A stretch of DNA of 64,000 bases from Terebella lapidaria (taxonomy: Eukaryota; Annelida; Polychaeta; Terebellida; Terebellidae), in the NCBI GenBank assembly GCA_949152475.1, contig OX424567.1, positions 19,679,402 through 19,743,401 on the forward strand, given 5' to 3'. Each line of letters begins with the position of its first letter. Position 1 is the first letter of the stretch. Positions 48,201-59,319 of this stretch are shown piece by piece. Under the pieces are notes generated by a model, which was not told the DNA's origin, ran no database searches, and worked only from the letters and a program-made list of their open reading frames with translations. The translations under genes were made by a program, and so were the position numbers.

Positions 48201-51200
48201 CCACAATAGCTTTTTATGAAAACATTGATCAACTTTTACTTTGAATTTCAACTTGAGACCATTATTGGCACAAATTATGAGTTAAAATATAACTCATGGC
48301 GAAAAGTTCGATCTGGCTCCGATTTCGTCATCTTGAAATACAGTTTTGGTTAACTTTTAGTTTGAATTTAACCTTGAAATCAAGTTTGACACATATTATG
48401 ACTTAAGATATAACTTATGACGAAAAGTTCTATCTGGCTCCAATTTCGTCATCTTGAAATGCGGTTTTGGTCAACTTTTACTTTGAATTTCAACTTGAGG
48501 CCATGTTTGGCACAAACTATGAGTTAAAATATAACTCTTGGCGAAAAGTTCGATCCGGCTCCAATTTCGTCATCTTGAAATACAGTTTTTTCAACTTTTA
48601 CTTTGAATTTCAACTGGAAGCCATGTTTGGCGCATATTATGAATAGTAATATATAACTTATGGTGAAAAGTTCGATCTGGCTCTAATTTCGTCATCTTGA
48701 AATGCAGTATCGGTCAACTTTTAGTTTGAATTCAACTTGAAACCAAGTTTGGCACATATTGAGTTAAAATATAACTTATGACGAAAAGTTCAATCTGGCT
48801 CCAATTTCGTCATCTTGATATGCAGTTTTGGTCAACTTTTAGCTTGAATTTCAACTCAAAGCCAAGTTTGGCACATATTATAAATTAAAATATAACCCAT
48901 GGCGAAAAGTTCGATCTGGCTCCAATTTCGTCATTTTGAAATGGAGTTTTAGTCAACATTTACTTTGAATTTCAACTTGAAACCATGTTTGGCACATAAT
49001 ATGAGTTACAATATTACTTGTGACGAAAAGTTCGATCTGGCTCCAATTTCGTCATCTTGAAATGCAGTTTTGTCAACTTTTACTTTGAATTTCAAATTGA
49101 AAGCATGTTTGGCACATATTATGAGTCGAAATATAACTTGTGGTGAAAAGTTCGATCTGGCTCCAATTTCGTCATCTTGAAATGCAGTTTTGGTCATCTT
49201 TTACTTTGAATTTCAACTTGAAAGCATGTTTGGCACATAAGTTCATAGTCTATTATTGACCACAATAGCTTTTTATGAAAACATTGATCAACTTTTACTT
49301 TGAATTTCAACTTGAGACCATGTTTGGCACAAACTATGAGTTAAAATATAACTCATGGCGAAAAGTTCGATCTGGCTCCAATTTCGTCATCTTGAAATGC
49401 AGTTTTGGTTAACTTTTATTTTGAATTTAGCCTTGAAATCAAGTTTGGCACATATTATGACTTAAGATATAACTCATGACGAAACGTTCTATCTGGCTCC
49501 AATTTCGTCATCTTGAAATGCAGTTTTGGTCAATTTTTACATTGAATTTCAACATAATACCAAGTTTGGCACATACCGTGGTATTTTGAGTTAAAATATA
49601 ACTCATGGCAAAAAGTCCGGGTCCAATTTCGCCATCTTGAAATGCAGTTTTGGTCAACTTATAGTTTGAATTTCAACTTAACCAGGTTGGGCACATATTA
49701 TGAGTTAAAATATAACTCAGGGCGAAAAGTTCGATCCGGCTCCAATTTCGTCATCTTGAAATACAATTTTGGTCAACTTTTACTTTGAATTTCAACTGGA
49801 AGCCATGTTTGGCGCATATTATGAATAGTAATATGTAACTTATGGTGAAAAGTTCGATCTGGCTCCAATTTCGTCATGTTGAAATGCAGTTTTGGTCAAT
49901 TTTTAGTTTGAATTCAACTTGAAACCAAGTTTGGCACATATTGAGTTAAAATATAACTTATGACGAAAAGTTCAATCTGGCTCCAATTTCGTCATCTTGA
50001 TATGCAGTTTTGGTCAAATTTTAGCTTGAATTTCAACTTAAAGCCAAGTTTGGCACATATTATAAATCAAAATATAACCCATGGTGAAAAGTTCGATCTG
50101 GCTCCAATTTCGTCATCTTGAAATGGAGTTTTAGTCAACATTTACTTTGAATTTCAACTTGAAAACCATGTTTGGCACATAATATGAGTTACAATATAAC
50201 TTGTGACGAAATGTTCGATCTGGCTCCAGTTTCGTCATCTTGAAATGCAGTTTTGTCAACTTTTGCTTTGAATTTCAAATTGAAAGCATGTTTGGCACAT
50301 ATTATGAGTTGAAATATAACTTATGGTGAAAAGTTCGATCTGGCTCCAATTTCGCCATCTTGAAATGCAGTTTTGGTCAACTTTTACTTTGAATTCCAAC
50401 TTGAAAGCATGTTTGGCACATAAATTCATAGTCTATTATTGACCACAATAGCTTTTTATGAAAACATTGATCAACTTTTACTTTGAATTTCAACTTGAGA
50501 CCATGTTTGGCACAAATTATGAGTTAAAATATAACTCATGGCGAAAAGTTTGATCTGGCTCCAATTTCGTCATCTTGAAATGCATTTTTGGTTAACTTTT
50601 ATTTTGAATTTAACCTTGGTATCAAGTTTGGCACATATTATGACTTAAGATATAACTTATGACGAAAGTTTCTATCTGGCTCCAATTTCGTCATCTTGAA
50701 ATGCAGTTTTGGTCAATTTTTACATTGAGTTTCAACATAATACCAAGTTTGGCACATTCCGTGGTATTTTGAGTTAAAATATAACTCATGGCAAAAAGTC
50801 CGGGTCCATTTCGCCATCTTGAAATGTAGTTTTGGTCAACTTATAGTTTGAATTTCAACTTAACCAGGTTAGGCACATATTATGAGTTAAAATATAACTC
50901 ATGGCGAAAAGTTCGATCCGGCTCCAATTTCGTCGTCTTGAAATACAGTTTTGGTCAACTTTTACTTTGAATTTCAACTGAAAGCCATGTTTGGCGCATA
51001 TTATGAATAGTAATATGAAATTTATGGTGAAAAGTTCGATCTGGCTCCAATTTCGTCATCTTGAAATGAAGTTTTGGTCAACTTTTAGTCTGAATTCAAC
51101 TTGAAACCAAGTTTGGCACATATTGAGTTAAAATATAACCTATGACGAAAAGTTCAATCTGGCTCCAATTTCGTCATCTTGAAATGCAGTTTTGGTCAAT

Positions 51201-53225
51201 TTTTAGCTTGAATTTCAACTTAAAGCCAAGTTTGGCATATATTATAAGTTAAAATAACCCATGGCGAAAAGGTCGATCTGGCTCCAATTTCGTCATCTTG
51301 AAATGGAGTTTTAGTCAACATTTACTTTGAATTTCAACTTGAAACCATGTTTGGCACATAATATGAGTTACAATATAACTTGTGACGAAATGTTCGATTT
51401 GGCTCCAATTTCGTCATCTTGAAATGCAGTTTTGTCAACTTTTACTTTGAATTTCAAATTGAAAGCATGTTTGGCACATATTATGAGTCGAAATATAACT
51501 TATGGTGAGAAGTTCGATCTGGCTCCAAATTCTTCATCTTGAAATGCAGTTTTGGTCAACTTTTACCTTGAATTTGAACTTGAAAGCATGTTTGGCACAT
51601 AAGTTCATAAGTTTATTATTGACCACAATAGCTTTTTATGAAAACATTGATCAACTTTTACTTTGAGTTTCAACTTGAGACCATGTTTGGCGCAAATTAT
51701 GAGTTAAAATATAACTCATGGCGAAAAGTTCGATCTGGCTCCAATTTCGTCATCTTGAAATGCAGTTTTGGTTAACTTTTAGTTTGAATTTAACCTTGAA
51801 ATCAAGTTTGGCACATATTATGACTTAAGATATAACTGATGACGAAAAGTTCTATCTGGCTCCATTTTCGTCATCTTGAAATGCAGTTTTGGTCAATTTT
51901 TACATTGAATTTCAACATAATACCAAGTTTGGCACATACCGTGGTATCATGAGTAAAAATATAACTCATGGCAAAAAGTCCGGATCCAATTTCGTCATCT
52001 TGAAATGCAGTTTTGATGAACTTTTAGTTTGAATTCAACTTGAAACCAAGTTTGGCACATATTGAGTTAAAATATAACTTATGACGAAAAGTTCAATCTG
52101 GTTCCAATTTCGTCATCTTGAAATGCAGTTTTGGTCAACTCTTAGCTTGAAATTCAACTTAAAGCCACGTTTAGCACATATTATAAGTTAAAATATAACC
52201 CCTGGCGAAAATTTCGATCTGGCTCCAATTTCGTCATCTTGAAATTGAGTTTTAGTCAAAATTTACTTTGAATTTCAACTTGAAACCATGTTTGGCACAA
52301 AATATGAGTTACAATATAACTTTTGTCGAAAAGTTCGATCTGGCTACAATTCGTCATCTTGAAATGCAGTTTTGTCAACTTTTACTTTGAATTTCAACTT
52401 GAAAGCATGTTTGGCACATATTATGAGTCGAAATATAATGGTGAAAAGTTCGATCTGGCTCCAATTTCGTCATCTTGAAATGCAGTTTTGGTCAACTTTT
52501 ACTTTGAATTTCAACTTGAAAGCATGTTCGTCACATATTATGAGTCGAAATATAACTTATGGTGAGAAGTTCGATCTGGCTCCAATTTCGTCATCTTGAA
52601 ATGGAGTTTTAGTCAACATTTACTTTGAATTTCAACTTGAAACCATGTTTGGCACATAATATGAGTTACAATATAACTTGTGATGAAAAGTTCGATCTGG
52701 CTCCAATTTCGTCATCTTGAAATGCAGTTTTGGTCAACTTTTGCTTTGAATTTCAACTTGAAAGCATGTTTGGCACATATTATGAGTCGAAATATAACTT
52801 ATGGTGAGAAGTTCGATCTGGCTCCAATTTCGTCATCTTGAAAAGCAGTTTTGGTCAGCTTTTACATTGAATTTCAACTTATTACCAAGTTTGGCACATA
52901 TTATGAGTTAATAATAATAATAATAATAATTTATTAATTTAATATAGCGCAAAATGACAATACGTTTCTATGCGCTTGAAATATAAATCATGGCGGAAAG
53001 TTTGATCTGGCTCCAATTTCGCCATCTTGAAACTTTTAGTTCGAATTTCAACTTTAAACCAAGTTGGGCAGATATTATGAGTTAAACTATAACTTTTGAC
53101 GAAAAGTTTGATCTGACTCCAATTTTGTCATCTTGAAATGCAGTTTTGGTAAACTTTTACTTTGAATTTTTAACTTGGAACCAAGTTGGTAAAATATTCT
53201 GAGTTGAAATATAAATTGGTGAAAA
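48191..53225. repeat. ~120-bp satellite with ~1.18-kb higher-order repeats
   Basis: About 40 monomers with GGCGAAAAGTTCGATCTGGC, TCCAATTTCGTCATCTTGAA, TTTACTTTGAATTTCAACTT and TTTGGCACATATTATGAG. Anchors near 48311, 48431, 48553, 48674, 48793, 48913, 49034 and 49154 give a ~120-bp period. A junction segment (TCTATTATTGACCACAATAG then CTTTTTATGAAAACATTGAT) recurs at about 48191, 49250, 50433 and 51612, defining higher-order units of 1059, 1183 and 1179 bp. Units 2, 3 and 4 share a variant monomer (CATACCGTGGTAT or near, at about 49575, 50757 and 51936) that unit 1 lacks. Open frames here are short and repeat-derived. Confidence 0.9.
52905..52985. mobile_element. small insertion in the satellite (TAA microsatellite plus TATAGCGC tract)
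   Basis: One monomer is interrupted by (TAA)n followed by TTTATTAATTTAATATAGCG and CAAAATGACAA...TGCGCTTGAA, after which the monomer resumes (ATATAAATCATGG). AT-rich repeats ending in TATAGCGC-type text are common tails of invertebrate dispersed elements. The family cannot be named. Confidence 0.45.
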
Positions 53226-53999
53226 GATTGATCTATCTGTATTTTCATTATTTTATCAAACATGTCTAAATGGAAATTCATATGTAGAGATTTCAGTGGT
53301 GATTTTGAATTCGACCTTCAATAACCTCGGAAGATCAGTGCAGCAATTTTGGTGGGGGAAAAAACAGTTGTGACTTGAGATTGAACATTTCTCTGGTAAT
53401 CTTTTTAGCCCTTGCTCTAGTTTTTCACACTTAAAGTTGGAATCAATTTTAAAATCAGCCAAATTTAGCATTCTTGTTTGTCACGCAAGTGTTGTTAATT
53501 ACAATTTGTGAGCGCGATGATCCTGATGTTGTTGTGTTTACAAACGTGTGACCAAAGCGCAGCCTCTGACATCGGTCTGTGATCCGATGAAGTATCGCTA
53601 ATTGCAATTTTGACGCCGCAGTTTTGAATCTTTGGGGTAACGCCGGTTTGGACGATACGATATGGCCGGTTGGGTCACAGTTATACGGCCGGTTTTCAGC
53701 ATGGACAACATCCGGAATATCGAGAGTTGCTTACTGTAGAATCAAAGGGGAAGAAATCGGGACCTAAGAGGAACGCCGGTATGGACAAAATTCCGGTATA
53801 TACAAGAGCCGGTTTCGGCAGAGTACACTGTATATCACAAGCTGAGACTTATCACAAAATAAAATGGATAAACGGATAAATACTCACATGGCTATCTCGT
53901 ACTTTGTCTCAAAACATTACATGAAATGTTCTCCCAAGACATCAGTCATACCCGACGATACACACATTTAAAATTAATTCAGCTATGAATGAACACAGT
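53226..53999. other. intergenic between satellite and receptor gene
   Basis: No gene was recognised. The stretch 53640-53815 has several GCCGGT/ACCGGC motifs and a 69-codon open frame without known motifs. Confidence 0.45.
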
Positions 54000-54005
54000 T
54001 TTATT
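54000..54005 (-). other. polyadenylation signal of the GPCR gene (minus strand)
   Basis: AATAAA on the minus strand, about 200 bp beyond the stop codon of the receptor. It is a plausible but not exclusive 3' end. Confidence 0.4.
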
Positions 54006-54206
54006 GTGGTCCTCACCAATTTTGCTTAAATTGCTTTTGCCTAACTATTGCCATGTATTGATACTTGTAATTTACATATTTGTCCTATTTCAACTTACAT
54101 TTCATAACTGTAAGTCTTGTCACTTTGTTATCTAAACATGCTGAGACGTACATTGAATACAATAAATGCATGCGGAACAGTTTGACATACAGTGAGTGAG
54201 TTATTG

Positions 54207-55448
54207 TCACAAGTCAGTTTCCGCGTCAGTGTCGATGTTTGACATGACCGAGGTGTGATTAGTCCGTAGCTGTTCACTTCGCATTGATCCAACAGCATGT
54301 CTATCCCGTTGCTTGGGGCAACAAAACATTTTCCTCATGGTTTTGCGGAAGTGAACGTTGATGACACAGTATAGGATGAAGTTTATGGCGGCATTGAGTG
54401 ACTGGAGCGTGTTGGCGATCAGCGTCACGGTTGTATTCATCAAGCCGTATTTTGGAAGCAGTTTGTAGTCCCCTAGAAAGATGAACTTTGTGAGTTCCGC
54501 TGGGGCGATGAGCGCAATGAAGAAGACGATGACTGCTATGAGCGTGGGCGTGATGCGCAAACTGGGGTCCTGGACGCGCGTCACTCGGGATTTTTGCTGC
54601 ATGCGCCGTGACTGTCGGAGTGACATGATCAGGCAGATGTTACAGTACACAAGGATGACCAGCGGTAGGGCAAACTCCACCAGGAACCAGAAGATGTGGT
54701 ACTTCCCGAGATCAAGGTGCAGGTCTTTCCGCGATATCCGATAGGGAATTGTGCATTCACAGTCATCAGGACCAGGGTCTGAAACTCCGCAGTCACGACA
54801 ACTAAACTCCTTCACGGTAAATTTCAGTATGTACGGCAATGACACCAAAACAGACACCACGACAGTTGTGATGATGAGGATGACCGTGACCTTGAACTTG
54901 ACAAAGTTCCTGGCGTTGATCGGGTGGCAGATCGCGACGTATCGTCCGACAGCCATCAGCACGGTGAGCCACGTGCTTGCGAAGAGGAAGATGTCGCAGA
55001 GACCTTCTCGAAATCGCCAGAAGAAGAAATGCAGTTGTTGGAAGGCCGTGAGAGGCTGGACGTACTCTGGCATCTTGTACACGTAGGTCAGGAAGAGCAG
55101 ACACTGGCAGAGATCGGAGAGCGCAAGGGCGATCAGGCCCACATAGACAGACTTCTCCATGCGGTCTAGTGTCATGTTGATGTGCTTCTGGCTGAGGATC
55201 ACCAAGTTCAGCAGGTTACCGCCGACACCGAAGAGGCAGATAACGGGGAGGATGATGTAGTGGAAGGCGAAGTTGAGGTAGTGGTGCGCTGTCCAGTGGT
55301 CAGGCACAGAGCTCCAGAGCAGGTACGGCACCGCAGACTTGTAGACATCACAACTGTTGTATCGTGTCATTGTCGCTACTTCAGGGAGAGTTGTCAGCGA
55401 CCAAATCAAGTTCTCTGTTGTCATCTTGAGCGAAGCTTTGTCAGACAT
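54207..55448 (-). CDS. class A GPCR, FMRFamide/peptide-receptor-like (413 aa, single exon)
   Basis: Seven hydrophobic segments, approximately: TM1 58-85 (GGN, 76-78), TM2 102-124 (LALSD, 108-112), TM3 149-175 (Cys151; GRYVAICHP, 168-176), TM4 187-208, TM5 252-276 (FALPLVILVYCN), TM6 300-322 and TM7 341-363 (NFILY, 356-360). Helix 8 (FRKTMRKMFCC) ends in a likely palmitoylated Cys pair. It is a plasma-membrane receptor, probably for a neuropeptide, acting through G proteins. Canonical motifs are modified: DRY is GRY, CWxP is LIAP (313-316) and NPxxY is NFILY, a pattern I associate with invertebrate FMRFamide-type orphan receptors. Extracellular loop 2 is Cys-rich (CRDCG, CEC). The C-tail is short and Ser/Thr-rich. 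Met1 or Met9 could be the start. The region is GC-richer than its surroundings, and antisense frames over it are shadows. The ligand is unknown. Confidence 0.85.
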   Translation of the reverse strand: MSDKASLKMTTENLIWSLTTLPEVATMTRYNSCDVYKSAVPYLLWSSVPDHWTAHHYLNFAFHYIILPVICLFGVGGNLLNLVILSQKHINMTLDRMEKSVYVGLIALALSDLCQCLLFLTYVYKMPEYVQPLTAFQQLHFFFWRFREGLCDIFLFASTWLTVLMAVGRYVAICHPINARNFVKFKVTVILIITTVVVSVLVSLPYILKFTVKEFSCRDCGVSDPGPDDCECTIPYRISRKDLHLDLGKYHIFWFLVEFALPLVILVYCNICLIMSLRQSRRMQQKSRVTRVQDPSLRITPTLIAVIVFFIALIAPAELTKFIFLGDYKLLPKYGLMNTTVTLIANTLQSLNAAINFILYCVINVHFRKTMRKMFCCPKQRDRHAVGSMRSEQLRTNHTSVMSNIDTDAETDL

Positions 55449-58400
55449 GAGTATTACAAAATGTCAAAGGAATCTCTGAATGTGAATTTGGAAATGCTGT
55501 TCTCGATCACCATCTTTTTGCACTGGTTAGATTTCATTTCAGATCACTCCTTTTGATACTTTCGTGATGTTCCAGACATATTCCAATTTATCCAAGATAT
55601 CTATTCAAATAATACAGAGTACAGATTTCCTTCGTAGTTCCAGTGAAATCTGCCATGGAAATTATAATCCCGGAATCAATTTTGTCATGAAAAACATTGC
55701 CTGATGATCCTGTGTTGACTTTGGCCTTGGTGCCAAATTGTAAAAACAATTATGCCAATTTGTACATGGACCAATAAGACTACCCCACATTAGTCCAGGT
55801 GAATTAATGACTCCCAACAAATTCTCAGTCCTCACATATATCTCAGTTTTGGGGAATTTCTCCGTGGGTTTTCCAAAAGTAAGTGATGGATGCGGAGCGT
55901 CTGCTGGAGGTTTGTATCCAACACATCAAGGTCGTGACTTCCCTAGTCTGATATCAGCATTCATGGAGTTCCAGCCGAGGGTAGCCGTCTCCTGGAATGA
56001 ACAATGAATAGATTGTTACCGATTTTGTGATGAATTGGAGAGCGAAATACAGTCAACACGTCTACCGATATTTGACAGATGGGCAAACGGCTAACAAATA
56101 ACTGACAAATTTACCAGAAAATTACTTAACAGAAACATCCAGAACTACATAGTTACATACAAGCTTGTCAGCGATATTTTGTGATAGGACTAGGCCGTAT
56201 GGATTCCTGTTTTTCCTGCGACTGTGTGAGCCAATATTCTGACATGTTTATGTACCGGCTTCAAAGGCTTTTTTCCAGGTTATTATTGGTTGTTATACGT
56301 GTGTTTTATATGAACAAGCCTTTGAAGGTTGAGTTAGAAAATGATTTTCTTGATTTCTGTGTTGCTACGAACTACTTGAGCCGCTATTTTTGGATAACAT
56401 CTCAAACATTTTGTTATTACAAGTAACATTTATACATTTGTGAATATGGTGAAATTAGGCCATCTTTTGTGGCGTTTCAATCAAGAAATTGGCACCTCAC
56501 AAAAAGTGTGTTCTCTGAAGTATGAATCTGCATGGTGTTGAAGCAAACTGTCAGTTTTCATGGTGACATGGAGTGAGAGTCTTCAAATCTGTTCATTCCA
56601 AGGTTTAAATATTCATAACAGCAGAGTTACTCGGATAACATTGTTAGAGCTGGTATGCTATAGAAGGAATTTCACCTGCAAAAATTAACCAGATATATAC
56701 TGCTGCAGGGCTGCAGATCATGGATTTATTGAACTTCTATAGGCGAATCTGATTGCAACTGATAATTCTCCCAAAGGATTCTTTGTGATATTTGTTCAAT
56801 TCTTGATTCAAATGATTTTTGCTTTGAAAATCAGACATCCAGATATTTTACATGTTTAGAATTAGGAAATTGCTTGAAAGTTAAGATAAAAAGCAAAGAA
56901 CTTTTTTCGGTGGTATTTGCAGACTACCTTTCCATGCAAAATATAGTGAATATTTGATAATTTTTAGCACCAGTTATCTATTTCCTGACCAGGGTCCCAG
57001 ACCAGCTATATCACACCAACTGACCTCTGTCAATGGCCTTGAATTCGCCCTGATCTTTTCATAGACTGAATTTTGGGAATTCAGAAAGCAAAAACCCTGT
57101 AAAAGCCGCCATGTTCTCATCTAGAGCTGCTGTCAAAATAACCTGTGTTATTGGGTTACTAACTAGAGGGTATACGCCGAGACGTAATATACGCCAAGTT
57201 TTTGCCTGTCTAACAGCCGTTACCCAATCAACACCAGGTGATGGGAACTTAACGTTTCTCACTGAACTTTACTGGACTGACGTCTTTCTCTGATTACCAA
57301 GCTGGAGAAGCGATTGGTTATTTAATAGGCATCTTGTCTGGGACTTTAAAAAAGAACCATCAGTCGAGGTTAAAATATTAATGTTAACAGCATTCATATA
57401 CAGCAGTCTGTGTATTTTCGTAATACACAGATAATGCGAAAGCCCAATTTAGCTGTGTGAACTGCATTTTTCCTGCATTAAAAATGTTCCATGCAAAATG
57501 AGTATTCAGTGATGCGACATCAAGCAATGTCTATTTTATGTTTGACAGAATGGAAGCTGTCATGGGGAAAAACGCATACAGATGTGTATGATCTAAGTTT
57601 AGTGGCTGTAAAATTTGTTCTTCCATATGGAGAAAAATACAAAGTTGGAAGTGAAAACAGCCAATTGCTTATACCAACAGAATGGCTTCAATATTTCACT
57701 CCACTCAGTTCAACAGCCTTCACTTTAGAATCTATTGTTGCAGAAATATAGCATTTCCCACTGCTACAAGTGAGATGTTTTCAAAGTGTTCCACGGGCTT
57801 TTAAAAAAAAAAACACGAAACAACAGCTGACTTTACCGAGGCAGTGCCGTCTATTGCGGATTTTTCCGTGCTACAAATATGAGACACACTGTAATCGGTG
57901 TGATGTGTCTCAGTGTTTCTGGAACTGTTCCCTCCCTTGCTGTACTCATGTAGCGTCTACATCAGTCTTCTAACATAGCATAGACAATAAAAGAAGCTTT
58001 TAGCCTTTTAGTACTTGAATTTACAAAAGTGAAGCATCTTAATATCAATGTTACGGAAATGAACAGAAATTTCTGAGTTGAAATATCAAGTTACCTTTAA
58101 TTGAGTAATATTATTAGTGTTATGAAATGTAGGTACCGGTACATGTAATCTGCTTTGTGAATGTTCATCATTGATCATACATGTATTCCATCAAAATTTT
58201 TCACCAAGATAAATCCTGAATTCATTAGGAAATCTCTATGAATATGAACACAGTTTGTCATGGATGTGATGAATCTATTGTTCTCCAGACCTCTAGATAT
58301 ATATATATCTACATCAGGTCACTTCGCAGTTTTACATCGGGTAATATTTCCCCGTCACGTCTGGGCTATGACTATAAATGTGTGGTGATAGGTGACCAGG

Positions 58401-59319
58401 GTGATGGAGACCTTATCGCTCATTTCCCACATAATATTGTGCTCATTCGCCTGTAGCACAGGATTAGGACCTGCCCTTGTGAAAGTATGATGCAGAGTTA
58501 AGAAAAACCCAGGATGAGATTTATTTCCAGTGACATGCTTCCAAGTGGTGGAGAGTCCTGGAGAGAGGGGAGAGCGGTGAGTGGGCGCTTTGACGGATGG
58601 ACGGACGGTACACACTGGGATCAGGGCTGGATAATCCTGGGATAAGGAAGGGGTCAGCCGCGTGGTTACCGTGGATATGGATCCAGCAAGGGTTGGAGCT
58701 CGAGGAACGGGTGTCTGGTGAGGTGCCACGCCACCTTGGTGTTGGGGAAGTGTTTAGCCCTTGTCAGACTCTATCACGTCTTAAGGAGAAACTTGCATGT
58801 TCCTTTTTCTGTGTATTGAGAGTATTTCTGAAGTGGGCATAGAATCCATTATCAAACGTGTTTGCGACTCAACATTTATCTGACAACTGATTGCTTTATC
58901 GAGCTTTTACAGCTAAAGTTTTCTGACGTCACACAGAGACAGATGAAGTAAAAATCCGTAATCAAGTAATGAGAAAACCTGGCCCAAGGGATAGAGCTCA
59001 GGTTATTGTCAGCTAATTGAATGGCCGCTGTGTCGTTACCATGGAGTATTTGAGACCCTGCCATTGCCAGACGTAACAGGACTCCACCGATCCCAGTCTG
59101 CCTCCTGTGAGACGTGTTGACCATTATCCCCCAACATCCCACTCTCTCATTTCAGACTTGTCCACTTTCTTGCTCACACTGGATGTGATGTTATTGATGG
59201 ATTTGTGATCCCTCGAGTTATGTCGTGGAAGCACGGAGTCCCTGTGTGTTCAGACACGGTCGTGATCAAGTCCCCGAGTCCCGTCTGATCTCTGCTTACG
59301 TAGGACGTCATGAATGCGG
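55449..59319. other. upstream flank of the receptor and intergenic DNA, no gene recognised
   Basis: I saw no further coding exons or RNA genes. Open frames are 124 codons or shorter and carry no motif. The receptor's promoter and any non-coding 5' exon should lie just right of 55448, but no clear TATA or initiator can be assigned. Confidence 0.45.

Noticed and set aside
47330-53225. CRISPR-like array
   Set aside because: Repeats are contiguous ~120-131-bp monomers without unique spacers, in a eukaryotic genome.
53670-53879. 69-codon ORF between satellite and GPCR
   Set aside because: No similarity recognised and no neighbouring exon signals; probably chance.
54481-55556. Plus-strand and alternative-frame ORFs over the receptor
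   Set aside because: They are shadows of the minus-strand GPCR, without domains of their own.
57059-57293. Overlapping small ORFs on both strands as a gene
   Set aside because: Short frames on both strands with no recognisable motif; a weak inverted repeat around ATTGGGTTA is the only structure seen.
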